Below are positions 54,657 to 63,774 of a stretch of DNA of 64,000 nt, one piece after another. Position 1 is the stretch's first letter. Every line of letters starts with the position of its first letter. This stretch comes from Devosia geojensis. GTDB taxonomy: Bacteria; Pseudomonadota; Alphaproteobacteria; Rhizobiales; Devosiaceae. The translations under genes were made by a program, and so were the position numbers. The notes under the pieces were generated by a model. That model was given only the letters and a program-made list of their open reading frames with translations, did no database searches and had not been told where the DNA came from. The stretch lies in the NCBI RefSeq assembly GCF_000969415.1, contig NZ_JZEX01000173.1, positions 1 to 64,000 on the forward strand. Reading direction: 5' to 3'.

Positions 54657-57415
54657 GCGTGCGCCTCCGCCTTGCGTCTCTTCGCCGTGCCCGATGACGC
54701 GGCCATTTTGGTGTAAAGCTCAAACAGCTTTTCCAGCCGTTCGGTGTCATTGCGGAACCGGCGGCCGATATAGATGCGCTCAAGCACCTCGTCGTTGCGC
54801 TCATGCGCTTCGCGCAGGTTCGCCGGCATCTTCTCGGGATCGTAAAGGTCGGCGATCGTCGCTGGGAAATGCGTTTCGCGCGCAAGAAGGATGTCCTCTG
54901 CGCAGCGAGTTAGATCGGCTTTGTTCTTCTCTGTGAGAGTGGGCACCGGAAACGTGTTCCAGCCGAGTGTCTTGGAGAAACGAAAGTCCGTTTTCATCCG
55001 CCCGCAGACTGCAGCAACCCATGCCAGGTGAAGCTTCGACACAAGGATGCTGAACTCAAAGAGATTTCCCCCATAAATGACGTACGCTGCATTTGAGACA
55101 ACAAGGTTATCATCACAAATATCGGCGGGAAGGTACTCCCTATTCTCGGAGCTGGTGGCGGATATTATTATGGCGCAAGAATTCTTATGAGATCGTTGTG
55201 CAAATTTATGCGGAGTTCGTGCGTATCCTTGCGTTGTTTTCGCGGTGGATGCCAATCTGAAGGCGCGTACATCATCGATTTTCTTACGGATCGGCGGCAC
55301 CGCTAATGCGCTTTCGAGTTTATTATCTTCGATCCAGAGACACCAACGAACCACTCCGCCCGTGAGCTCACTGGTCCCAGCAAGTCGTTTTACTAGATTG
55401 CGAGCTTGGGGGTATGCACTAAGAAGCTCGGTTTTTTCGCTATTGCTCATGATGAGGTGACCACCGTCCCGCGGCATACTTCCTGCAACAACCTCGGAAA
55501 TGTCGGCCGAGATCGGAACATTTGACGATGTAACGAACTGGGGAGAGCCAGGGACTAGATAGGGCGATATCGAACTGCAGGCTTGAAATGTATCCTTCTC
55601 GAATACCCCAAGAACGGAGCTTGATGGTTGACCTAGGCCGACAATAACGCACGTTACCATTGCATTATTACTTGCATTATTGCGCCAAGCGAACGGCCGA
55701 TGGGCAAACGTTATGTGACAGCCCTGCTCAAAGATACGGCTCCAAACATGCTGCACCTGCTCACCCTCGCAAACAGAGCTCGTCGAGACAAATGCCAGCG
55801 CACCTTGAATTGCCCTCAAGAATCTTGAGCCTTTTATGTACCAGCCGCAGACGTAATCGCAGTCTTTATAGTCATCGCCACCGCCAAATATGGCGGATAG
55901 ATCCGACTTTTGTTCAGGTGTCTGTTTTCGTGCGCCCTTGAAAGGCGGATTTCCGCAGACGTACGTCTCGCCACCCTCGTTCGCGAAGTCGATCTGCGCC
56001 TGGTCGAGCGGCGTGTGAAACAGATCGTCGGCAATATGTTTGACGCCCGTTCCCGTAGGTGGGCAAATGCTCAACCAGTCGAGTCGTAAGGCGTTGCCAC
56101 AGGTGATCCAGTTCTCGGCATCAAGCGGCAGGAAATCCTGCAAGGCTTCCTTCTGACCGCGATAGAGCACATCGCACTGATATTCGGCGATGATGAGGGC
56201 GAGGCGCGCAATTTCAGCCGGGAAGTCACGCAGTTCGATCCCCCGGAAGTTTGTCAAGGGAAGCTCGCTCCGCTTTTCCGGTTCGCCCCGCCGCTTGTTG
56301 ATCTCTGCCTCGATTGCTCGCATCTCCTTGTAGGCGATCACGAGGAAGTTGCCGGAGCCGCAGGCTGGATCGAAGACTCTGATCCGCGACATGCGCTTGC
56401 GCAGGTTCAGCAACACGCGGGGATTATCGCCAGCTTCATCGAGGCGAGTGCGTAGATCATCCAGGAACAGCGGGTTGAGCACCTTCAGAATGTTCGGAAC
56501 GCTGGTGTAGTGCATCCCGAGCTCACCGCGCTCTTCGTCCTCCGCCACAGCCTGGATCATCGACCCGAAGATGTCAGGGTTGATCTTTGTCCAGTCGAGA
56601 TTGCCGATGTGGAGAAGATAGGAACGCGCGATCCGGCTGAAACGCGGCACGTCCATGCTGCCGGAGAAGAGCCCCCCGTTTACATAGGGGAACTGGTCGG
56701 CCCAGCGGGGAATCCCAGCCGCCGTGCGCGCGTCGCCTTTCATGTTCATTGCGCGGAACAGCGTACCGATCACCTCTTGGGTGTTGGACGAATCCTTGGC
56801 GCTCATCTGCTCAATGGTGGTGGTGAAACGCCGTGTGCCGCCGAAGATGTCGGTGTCCTCGGCAAAGAAGCAGAAGATCAGCCGCGCCATGAAGTGGTTC
56901 ATGTCGGGGCGGCGCTCGGCCGTACCCCATTCGGGATTGTCCTTGAGAAGCTCGACATAGAGCCGGTTCAGGCGGCTGGTGGCGCGGATGTCAAACGAGC
57001 TGTCGCGGAGCTGCTTGACGGTGGTGATGCCGGCAAGGGGCAGGAAAAAGCCAAAGTGGTCGGGGAAGTCGGCATATGCGCAGGCGACAGTCTCCTCGCT
57101 CGCCAGGTTCTCGGCCTCGAACGTGTCACCATCGGTTGCCAGGATGAATTTCGCTTTGGCCCTGCTCGTCGCAGGGCTGGTCTTTAGCGCGGCAAGCGTA
57201 TTCGTGACCTCGCCGCGAGCGGCGACGGCGATATGGATTTTGTCGCGCTGAAGGACGCCGTTGAGGTCAGAGTTGTTCGTGTGTCCTGTGCGAAGGCGCT
57301 TGAGCGTCGTTTCCTTGTTCCCAAAGGCCTGCAGGAAGGCGAACGGAAACTCCTGTCCGTCGAACGGCTGCTCGGCAAGCGCCGATATGGCCTCTTCAAT
57401 CTCGACGGCGTTCAT
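54653..57415 (-). CDS. MmeI-like N6-adenine DNA methyltransferase
   Basis: A 920-aa class I DNA methyltransferase. The SAM-binding motif I is FDPACGSGNF (348-357) and the catalytic NPPF motif is at 489-492. Domain order resembles MmeI-type enzymes: N-terminal domain, helical spacer, methylase, then a target-recognition region and C-terminal tail. I see no clear PD-(D/E)XK nuclease site in the N-terminal domain, so cutting would need the GIY-YIG partner. I chose ATG 57415 after GGGGGGAT; it overlaps the regulator gene by 20 bp. The stop overlaps the helicase start by 4 bp. Confidence 0.85.
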   Translation of the reverse strand: MNAVEIEEAISALAEQPFDGQEFPFAFLQAFGNKETTLKRLRTGHTNNSDLNGVLQRDKIHIAVAARGEVTNTLAALKTSPATSRAKAKFILATDGDTFEAENLASEETVACAYADFPDHFGFFLPLAGITTVKQLRDSSFDIRATSRLNRLYVELLKDNPEWGTAERRPDMNHFMARLIFCFFAEDTDIFGGTRRFTTTIEQMSAKDSSNTQEVIGTLFRAMNMKGDARTAAGIPRWADQFPYVNGGLFSGSMDVPRFSRIARSYLLHIGNLDWTKINPDIFGSMIQAVAEDEERGELGMHYTSVPNILKVLNPLFLDDLRTRLDEAGDNPRVLLNLRKRMSRIRVFDPACGSGNFLVIAYKEMRAIEAEINKRRGEPEKRSELPLTNFRGIELRDFPAEIARLALIIAEYQCDVLYRGQKEALQDFLPLDAENWITCGNALRLDWLSICPPTGTGVKHIADDLFHTPLDQAQIDFANEGGETYVCGNPPFKGARKQTPEQKSDLSAIFGGGDDYKDCDYVCGWYIKGSRFLRAIQGALAFVSTSSVCEGEQVQHVWSRIFEQGCHITFAHRPFAWRNNASNNAMVTCVIVGLGQPSSSVLGVFEKDTFQACSSISPYLVPGSPQFVTSSNVPISADISEVVAGSMPRDGGHLIMSNSEKTELLSAYPQARNLVKRLAGTSELTGGVVRWCLWIEDNKLESALAVPPIRKKIDDVRAFRLASTAKTTQGYARTPHKFAQRSHKNSCAIIISATSSENREYLPADICDDNLVVSNAAYVIYGGNLFEFSILVSKLHLAWVAAVCGRMKTDFRFSKTLGWNTFPVPTLTEKNKADLTRCAEDILLARETHFPATIADLYDPEKMPANLREAHERNDEVLERIYIGRRFRNDTERLEKLFELYTKMAASSGTAKRRKAEAHA

Positions 57416-57704
57416 CAATCCCCCCGGTCTCCGTGGTCGATGCACGGAACGGCTCGACCTTAATCTTGTTGGCCCGGCGCATGACCTCGGCCAGCTCGTA
57501 GTCGAGCTGCCGGATCAGCCATTCGCGGGCTGCTGTGCCGAACGCCTTTTCCAGCCGGACGGCCATTTCAGGCGAGATGCCCGACCGGGCATTCAGCAGA
57601 TTGCTAAGGGTTTGCCGATCGACACCAAGGATTCGGGCGGCGTCGGTGACGCTTAATCCGTTCTTTTCAATGCAATTTTGCCGGACGGCCGTTCCTGGGT
57701 GCAT
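57396..57704 (-). CDS. HigA-like helix-turn-helix regulator
   Basis: A 102-aa Xre/HigA-type protein: AVRQNCIEKNGLSVTDAARILGVDRQTLSNLLNARSGISPEMAVRLEKAFG is a complete five-helix DNA-binding domain, followed by WLIRQLDYELAEV. HigA antitoxins have this exact shape, but no higB-like toxin gene adjoins it. It is first in the methyltransferase-helicase-nuclease-ATPase operon and overlaps the methyltransferase start by 20 bp, so it is probably the controller of the operon. I chose ATG 57704; the GTG at 57758 lies upstream of a likely promoter. Confidence 0.7.
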   Translation of the reverse strand: MHPGTAVRQNCIEKNGLSVTDAARILGVDRQTLSNLLNARSGISPEMAVRLEKAFGTAAREWLIRQLDYELAEVMRRANKIKVEPFRASTTETGGIDERRRD

Positions 57705-57738
57705 CGCCTGTCGAATCGTGTTCCCGTTCCTATTCAGG

Positions 57739-57765
57739 ACTATAGTGATAATCGACACTCGACAA
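57739..57765 (-). promoter_or_regulatory. Predicted promoter of the regulator-methyltransferase operon
   Basis: On the minus strand TTGTCG (57765-57760) and TATAGT (57744-57739) form a -35/-10 pair with a 15-bp spacer, slightly short. Transcription would start near 57732, 28 bp before the HigA-like ATG, and the site could be controlled by that regulator. Confidence 0.35.
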
Positions 57766-57910
57766 GCGTGCAGCTAAGTGCTTCCCGCCCCCGCCGTGGA
57801 CAAGGGAGACCGGACGGTATCTCCGGCCTTCCGCGCGGTCCCAAACGCGGATTCCGGCTGGCTCAACGACAGGGCGCAGGGCATGACGACAACGATGGTG
57901 TGGCTGTTCG

Positions 57911-58531
57911 TTATTCCTTGCTGTTCTCCCTGATGCCCGACAGGTCAATGCGGATCCCGGCCTTGTTCGGGTCTTCCTCCGAAACCGGCTGGGCCGATTG
58001 TGCATTGCCGCCGGCGGCAACCTGGGCGTCCTGCTCCGCGTTTTCGCCTTTCCGTCCAGCCGCCGGACGTGTGGCGAGATCGGTCCCGCCAGGATCGGTT
58101 TCATAGAACACCTGTTTCCCCTCGAACCAGCCAGTCTTGTACGCGAGTATGGCGTCCTCAAGGGCCTCCTGGGCGGGCGCACCGTACCACTTGGTGACAA
58201 TGCGATAGACTTTAGCAAAAAGTGCAGTGCCCATGCCGATGTTCTTACAAGGATCGAGGACGTACGGGCTGAGCTCAGAGAGGTCCTGAATGCCGAGGCC
58301 CGCCGGGTACTGTGTCACTCCTACCCTGACTATCGACTGACCCAAATTCTGCTGGATGAGCTGCATCGCCTCGTCCTCAGTCGTCGGTTTCGGTACAAGG
58401 ACGATGTGCTGCCCTGCCCGGACGGTAACGGTCAGATGGTCGGCGGCGCCGGCCTCCTCGATGAACTTTTGGACGATCTCGACCTTGAGGCTCGGATCGG
58501 CGCATTGCTGAATCAGTTCGGCATCGATCAT
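57911..58531 (-). CDS. traH: Conjugal transfer protein TraH
   Basis: A 206-aa protein of the Ti-type TraH family: MIDAELIQQCADPSLKVEIVQKFIEEAG and AKVYRIVTKWYGAPAQEALEDAILAYKTGWFEGKQVFYE fit the family and its length. Its exact role in transfer is not established. I chose ATG 58531, preceded by GGAG; traB ends 11 bp upstream. It is the last gene of traA-traF-traB-traH. Confidence 0.88.
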   Translation of the reverse strand: MIDAELIQQCADPSLKVEIVQKFIEEAGAADHLTVTVRAGQHIVLVPKPTTEDEAMQLIQQNLGQSIVRVGVTQYPAGLGIQDLSELSPYVLDPCKNIGMGTALFAKVYRIVTKWYGAPAQEALEDAILAYKTGWFEGKQVFYETDPGGTDLATRPAAGRKGENAEQDAQVAAGGNAQSAQPVSEEDPNKAGIRIDLSGIRENSKE

Positions 58532-58542
58532 GACTCCATCTC

Positions 58543-59766
58543 CTATTCGTTGAACGCCATCACCAGCGGAAGGCCGAATAGCGAGGCCCAGGCCTGCGCG
58601 CTCGACCGCTGGATGGCGACGATATTGGTGTTGCCGGTCCACCAGGCGTTGCCGGTCGCGACAATCACGTCCGGGGCATGCAACATCGACTGGATGACGG
58701 GCCAGATGATCAGCTGCTCGTAGCAGATGAGCGGCGCAACCTTAAGCCCGGCGAACTCGAAGGCCGGATTGGAAAAGAACCGTGCATGCGCTCCGCCGGT
58801 CGTCCAGGGTTGCCACATGGAGACCGGGACCGGCATGCGCTCGCGGTAGAGGATCTCCGCGCCCTCCCCCGAAATCCGGATCATCACATTATCGTAGCCG
58901 AGAGGATCGACGATCGCCGCACCGCCGTTAACCACAATATCGCGGCTGGAAAGCTCGCGGGTCCAAAGCCGCTCGGTGGTGGCGCTCCACAAGCCCATGG
59001 CGCTTTCCGGCAGGATCGCGACATGCGCGCCGTCGCCGGCCGCCGCCTCGACCAGCCGTATTGTCCCGACCTGCTGATGATAGTCGGCATATTGCCCGGA
59101 GGCTTCAAATTTGAATCTGGTGTTGATGCCCCGCCATCCTTCCGGTGCGGCCGGCGGCGTCCAGCTCGAGGCGGACCAGGCGAAGGCGAGCGCTGCAACG
59201 CCGGCCGCGATCGGCCACGCGCGTGTAGTCATCGTGAGCAACAGCGCGAACGTCGCGGCAAGGCCGAACCAGGCCCAACCCGGGAAGAGGATGCCAGCCG
59301 CGGTGATCGGATGCGCCCACCCGACGATCCCGAACGGCGGCACGCTCATAAGCACGGCTGCTATCGCGTAGCGAACGGGCCGGCGCCAGCCGCCGCGCGA
59401 TGTCCACAGCACGGCATGGACAGCAACGAACATCAGCGAGGCGGCTAGCCAGAGGCCAAGGCCGATGGCGAGCTGCGCCCCGAAAAAGATTGACGCGCCG
59501 ACCGGCAGGCCGCGCGATGCCCCAAGAAAATGCGCAAGCGCGACCAGACCCGCAACCGTGCGCGACGGAGCGAAGGCCCAAAACGCCGGGAAGGCGATGC
59601 CGACCGCGAAGGCGAGAGGATGCCCGCTCCACCCTATCGCCCCGGTGAAAGCGCCGCCGGCGACGAACAGAATGACCTGCAGGACGCTACGGCGTGAAGG
59701 TGAGGACTTCCCGCGCGAGGCCGAGGATGCCGTCGGCCGGAAGCGGCCCAAAATATCTTGAATCAT
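58543..59766 (-). CDS. traB: Conjugal transfer protein TraB
   Basis: A 407-aa protein with several N-terminal membrane segments (VLQVILFVAGGAFTGAIGW and others) and a C-terminal nitrilase/apolipoprotein N-acyltransferase-like domain. The domain shows the expected Glu in VAILPESAMGLW, a Lys candidate in between and the Cys in LICYEQLIIWPV. TraB of Ti plasmids has this architecture. I chose ATG 59766 (MIQDILGRF); the ORF opens at 59820, and both overlap the end of traF by about 80-130 bp. Its role in mating is not fully known. Confidence 0.85.
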   Translation of the reverse strand: MIQDILGRFRPTASSASRGKSSPSRRSVLQVILFVAGGAFTGAIGWSGHPLAFAVGIAFPAFWAFAPSRTVAGLVALAHFLGASRGLPVGASIFFGAQLAIGLGLWLAASLMFVAVHAVLWTSRGGWRRPVRYAIAAVLMSVPPFGIVGWAHPITAAGILFPGWAWFGLAATFALLLTMTTRAWPIAAGVAALAFAWSASSWTPPAAPEGWRGINTRFKFEASGQYADYHQQVGTIRLVEAAAGDGAHVAILPESAMGLWSATTERLWTRELSSRDIVVNGGAAIVDPLGYDNVMIRISGEGAEILYRERMPVPVSMWQPWTTGGAHARFFSNPAFEFAGLKVAPLICYEQLIIWPVIQSMLHAPDVIVATGNAWWTGNTNIVAIQRSSAQAWASLFGLPLVMAFNE

Positions 59767-60220
59767 AGGAACCAACAAAATCGGAATGAAGAAACACTTC
59801 GCCCTCGGGCACGACGCCACCCTTCCAGGGCATCATCGGCCGCCCTTCGGCGTCCTGGGCGTAAACGGTCGAGGCTGCCAAGGGCACGTCATCTATGATG
59901 ACCTGGTTCTCGATGCGGATGGACTGTCCGGCCAATGCGACGACGGTCTTGATGAGCGGCGCTGTGCCGGCCGGGCAAAGACCCCGGGGCAGATAGAAAC
60001 GATCGCGGGCAAGATCGACGGCGGGACCGGAAGGTGGGCAGATGAACACACGGTCGCCGACCGCAACCGGACGGTCCAGCGTTTCTATCTGCCAAAGGCC
60101 CAGCGGATAGGAGAGCGTGAAGTTCACCCGGTAGCCGCCCCATGCGAAGGCTGCCGCCATCGCACCGAGGAGGACGGCGCCGGCGCCGATGGTCGCAAGC
60201 GCCCTGCGCTGTCTCGTCAT
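59687..60220 (-). CDS. traF: Conjugative transfer signal peptidase TraF
   Basis: A 177-aa S26-type peptidase with one N-terminal membrane segment. Ser37 in SYPLGLW and Lys91 in PLIKTVVALAG are the catalytic dyad. In IncP and Ti systems TraF cuts and cyclises the TrbC pilin. Its start overlaps the traA stop by 4 bp (ATGA), so it is translated after traA. The pilin substrate gene lies in the trb operon. Confidence 0.92.
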   Translation of the reverse strand: MTRQRRALATIGAGAVLLGAMAAAFAWGGYRVNFTLSYPLGLWQIETLDRPVAVGDRVFICPPSGPAVDLARDRFYLPRGLCPAGTAPLIKTVVALAGQSIRIENQVIIDDVPLAASTVYAQDAEGRPMMPWKGGVVPEGEVFLHSDFVGSYDSRYFGPLPADGILGLAREVLTFTP

Positions 60221-63200
60221 CGCGTCATGCCCCGATCGCGGAGCTGGCTCTTCGCCCGGGTCTGCTTCTGCGCCCGCTCATAGGCCGCAACGCGTTGGGC
60301 GGCATTGAAGCTCGGCCAGGCTGCGACCAGGGTAGAGCGGTCGCCCTCGGCGACTTGTGCCGCGGCTGCGTCATAGGCCGGACCCTTGGCCTCTTTCGAA
60401 CCGAGGAAGGCCCGTTCTCCAAACCGCTGGTCGAGTGCCTTGTTGAGCTGATCGATCTCTGCCTTCACCATTTTGTCGGCAAGGGCGAAACTGAGGGCCG
60501 CGGACAGATCATTGCGGCCGATCGCATCGCGGATGCGGTCAAGCACGCTCTGCGCCGATCCGGACAATGCAGGAATGTCGACGCGGCTGCCGTCGCGCTC
60601 GCGCGACAATTCGACGGTGCGAAGATCTGCGATCTCGGCGCGCAGCCGCACATACCGCGCAAGGTTGTCCTTGAGTGCCGGAACGTTGTTCAAGGCCCGC
60701 TGCCGCTCGGCCTTCGCGGCCGACGAGGCGAGCATGCCGGTCCTGCCGCGCATCGCGCCGAAGGCCCCCGGATCGCGATCGAGCTGGTCGACCACGCGGC
60801 TTTGTGCTGCCTGCCTCTCCGCTTGATTGGCACTCATGATCGCGGAAAGGTTCATCGCATCAATAGCGCCATCGGGGTTCTCATAGACCTGGGCAACGCG
60901 GTCGCGAAGCTGGGTCCAGGCATCGGTCAGTGTGGCGTCTGATTGCAATCTGGCCTCCACGAGCTGCGGGATGGATTGCGCCCAGGTCGCAAGGCCGCGA
61001 ATCCAGGGCTGGGAAACTGGCGAGGCAGTCACGGTCGCGGCAGCCTGTGCCTGACGATCGGCGGCACGGCCGAACCACCCGATGAATGTTGAAAGCCTGG
61101 CGGCGGCCGTCTCGAGCCGATCGCGCTGCTCCCTGATCCAACGGAGCTGGTTTTCGACCAGGGCTTTCGCCACGCGCGCGCCGTAGAGGCCGCGGCTGTT
61201 GGCATAGGAAAGCGCCTGCTCGTAGAGCTTCGACCCGGCGAAATCGAGCGTGGTATCCTTGGCGCCGCGCTTCGACAGGTTTTGAATGAGCCCGCCTGCC
61301 TGCTCGAACGAGCGTCGTCCGTAATAGAGTTTTGCGTCATGCCGGTGGCGGGTCATCGCCACATAGGTCAGATGCCGGTCGAGCGAGAGGGTCGCCAGCA
61401 CCTTCACCCGATCGATGGTGGCGCCCTGGGACTTGTGAATGGTGGTCGCATAGCCATGGTCGACGTTGCGATAGAACCGCTGGTCGATCTCCACCCTTCT
61501 CTTGTCGTCTCCAACCTCGGCGGCGAAGCGTCCCGTCTCGGCCTCGACGATGCGGCCGATCATGCCGTTCTTGACGCCAAGCGAACCCTCGTTCTTCAGG
61601 AACACGATCTGGTCGCCCGCCGCAAAGTTTCGCATACCGTCTTCGGTGCGGAAGGCATGGCCTTGCTCGATCAAACCGCGCTCGAGGAGGGCGCCGCGTG
61701 CCAGCTCGTTCAGTGTCCGCACATCGCGGCGAAGATGCGCAAGGATCAGGCTCGACCGGTTCGGGTCGTACTCGGCAATCCAGTCGCGAATGAGCGCGCT
61801 GACCGCCTGGTCCTTCAACTCCATGCCGACCAGGCGTCCCTTCCCCTGATAGGCGGAGATCGCCGCCCCGATCTTGCCTCGGGCAAGATCCATTGAGGCA
61901 TCGCGCATCCACTGCTCACGCTGGCGGTAGATCGTGCCGAGCTCGGCATAGCCGACGCGATCGGCAAGCGATCGGAACGCAGCACCCGCCTCGATCGGCT
62001 GCAACTGATCGGCATCGCCGACAAGGACAAGCTTGCCGCCGGCATGAGCAATGGCCGAAACGAAGTCCGCCATCTGGCGCGACGACACCATGCCGGCCTC
62101 GTCCATGACGAACACGGTCTTTTTGTCCAGCTGAAGGCGGCTTCGCTCCCATTGAAGCTGCCAGGACGCCAGCGTTCGCGAAGTAATGCCCGCTTCCTTC
62201 TCCAGCCCCTCGGCCGCCTTGCCCGCGAGCGCACCGCCGACAACGCGATAGCCGCAAGCCTCCCATATTTCGCGCGCGGCCTTCATCATCGTGGTCTTGC
62301 CGGCACCGGCGCGCCCGACGATGATGGCAAGGCGCTCGTCTCCGGTGATCCGTTCCAGACCGACGCTTTGCTCGCCGGAAATCTGCGCCTGGCCGGCAAT
62401 GACTTCGGCGCGCGCGCTCACTGACACGCCGAACCGGCCACTCGTCGCGAGATGCTCGGCCTGGTTCCCCATCTCGGCCTCAATGCGGATCATGTCGCGC
62501 GTCGCAAACCGCTCGGGCAAACGCTCACCGGTTTCCGGATCGATCCCTTCCGCCTCGATCTTCACGGCTTCCGGACTTCCCATGACGCGCGCCAACAAGT
62601 TCACGAACTGGCCGGGATCATCGATATAGCGGTGCAGATATTTGGCGACATCGCGCTCGTCGAAGACGCTCTTCTCGCGCGCGATCGCGTCCAGAACGAT
62701 CTCTGGCCGGCGCTCTATCCGGCGGGCATTCTCGCGCCGCGTTTCCTCGTGTAATGCGAGCCGTTCAAGCCTAGCCCCGCGACCTTCGGCTTGCCGCTGG
62801 CGCTGAATGTTCTTGGCTTGAACACCGATATGCGAAGTCGGCTCCAGCTCGATGCCGCGTTCGGCATAGGAGCGGCCATCGACGCGAATGTCATGGCCGT
62901 TCAATTCCAGATGCTTGTTCTGGGCGGCATACCAGGCCTCCCGCAGCGCGAGGAAGTCGGCCTTGTCACCGGCCCAGAGCCTGTAAACGATCTGGCCGGA
63001 CTTCGAACGGACCGGCTGTCCGTCGTCCCCAATGACCGGCACCTTTTTGCCGCCGAAACCGTCGTTCGTCAGCGGGCGCAGTGTCGTCATCAAATGCACA
63101 TGCGGATTGCCCGGCGCATCGTGATAGACCCAGTCCGTGACCAGCCCACGCGTGCTGACATGCTCGGCGACGAACTCGCGCATCATCGCGATGTTCTGCT

Positions 63201-63525
63201 CTGTGGTCAGCTCGCGCGGCAGCGCCAGAATGAATTCCTTGGCGAGCTGAGCGTCCTTGCGGGTCTCGAACGCCTCAACCTTGTTCCAGAAGGCTTCGGA
63301 CGCGCCGGCAACCGAGCGATCGGCAATAAGCGCCCTCGCCCAGGCCGGGGCATCGGCCGGCAACACGAACTCGTCATGGACCATGCCGGGCTTACGCGAG
63401 AAGTCCGCCACGCTGCCCTCGCGCTCGTTCTCCATGCGCGCACAATGGCGATACGCCGCCGCCGCGACAGAACTGCGGCCTTCGCCGCGGCTGATCAGTT
63501 GGGGCGTGAAATGGGTGATTGCCAC
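60217..63525 (-). CDS. traA: Ti-type relaxase/helicase TraA
   Basis: An 1,102-aa protein joining a MobA/MobL-type relaxase (residues 1 to about 250) to an SF1 helicase. The metal-binding histidines are His135, His142 and His144 (YHDAPGNPHVH); Tyr25 in AAAAYRHC is a candidate nucleophile. The helicase half has Walker A GRAGAGKTT, Walker B VFVMDEAGMVSS and LVGDADQLQPIEAG, with HLTYVAMTRHRHDAKLYYG near the end. It nicks oriT and leads the strand into the recipient. Its start is about 110 bp from the nic-like sequence. Confidence 0.96.
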   Translation of the reverse strand: MAITHFTPQLISRGEGRSSVAAAAYRHCARMENEREGSVADFSRKPGMVHDEFVLPADAPAWARALIADRSVAGASEAFWNKVEAFETRKDAQLAKEFILALPRELTTEQNIAMMREFVAEHVSTRGLVTDWVYHDAPGNPHVHLMTTLRPLTNDGFGGKKVPVIGDDGQPVRSKSGQIVYRLWAGDKADFLALREAWYAAQNKHLELNGHDIRVDGRSYAERGIELEPTSHIGVQAKNIQRQRQAEGRGARLERLALHEETRRENARRIERRPEIVLDAIAREKSVFDERDVAKYLHRYIDDPGQFVNLLARVMGSPEAVKIEAEGIDPETGERLPERFATRDMIRIEAEMGNQAEHLATSGRFGVSVSARAEVIAGQAQISGEQSVGLERITGDERLAIIVGRAGAGKTTMMKAAREIWEACGYRVVGGALAGKAAEGLEKEAGITSRTLASWQLQWERSRLQLDKKTVFVMDEAGMVSSRQMADFVSAIAHAGGKLVLVGDADQLQPIEAGAAFRSLADRVGYAELGTIYRQREQWMRDASMDLARGKIGAAISAYQGKGRLVGMELKDQAVSALIRDWIAEYDPNRSSLILAHLRRDVRTLNELARGALLERGLIEQGHAFRTEDGMRNFAAGDQIVFLKNEGSLGVKNGMIGRIVEAETGRFAAEVGDDKRRVEIDQRFYRNVDHGYATTIHKSQGATIDRVKVLATLSLDRHLTYVAMTRHRHDAKLYYGRRSFEQAGGLIQNLSKRGAKDTTLDFAGSKLYEQALSYANSRGLYGARVAKALVENQLRWIREQRDRLETAAARLSTFIGWFGRAADRQAQAAATVTASPVSQPWIRGLATWAQSIPQLVEARLQSDATLTDAWTQLRDRVAQVYENPDGAIDAMNLSAIMSANQAERQAAQSRVVDQLDRDPGAFGAMRGRTGMLASSAAKAERQRALNNVPALKDNLARYVRLRAEIADLRTVELSRERDGSRVDIPALSGSAQSVLDRIRDAIGRNDLSAALSFALADKMVKAEIDQLNKALDQRFGERAFLGSKEAKGPAYDAAAAQVAEGDRSTLVAAWPSFNAAQRVAAYERAQKQTRAKSQLRDRGMTR

Positions 63526-63601
63526 AGGGCAGGTGCTCTTTCGATCCGAATGCGAAGGCTGTTCGGTCCAGCGCGGTCCGTCCCCGGGGGCCGAACGCAG
63601 A

Positions 63602-63650
63602 ACGTTGCTTGCAACGTATTACTGCGCCCTTGGACCGTTCTTCCGAACGG
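63602..63650. other. oriT: Origin of transfer (oriT) nic region
   Basis: The plus strand has a perfect 7-bp dyad (ACGTTGC, TT, GCAACGT; 63602-63617). It is followed by ATTACTGCGCCCTTGG (63618-63633), whose complement CCAAGGGCGCAGTAAT closely matches the nic core shared by Ti plasmids and RSF1010. A second dyad CCGTTC/GAACGG (63635-63650) follows. The position between divergent traA and traC is that of oriT in Ti plasmids. The exact nick site was not determined here. Confidence 0.75.
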
Positions 63651-63774
63651 CGGGATTCTTCCCGCAATGCGTAGGCTTCGCCTACCTGTGGTTTCTCGCA
63701 GGGTGCGCTGCGCGCACGTCAAATGCGATTCTCCGTATCGCGTTGACCATCTACGAAACCGGAGAACCCAGCCG

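Noticed and set aside
57396..57910. A HigB toxin gene as partner of the HigA-like regulator
   Set aside because: No frame on either strand near the regulator encodes a HigB/RelE-like protein of about 90 aa.
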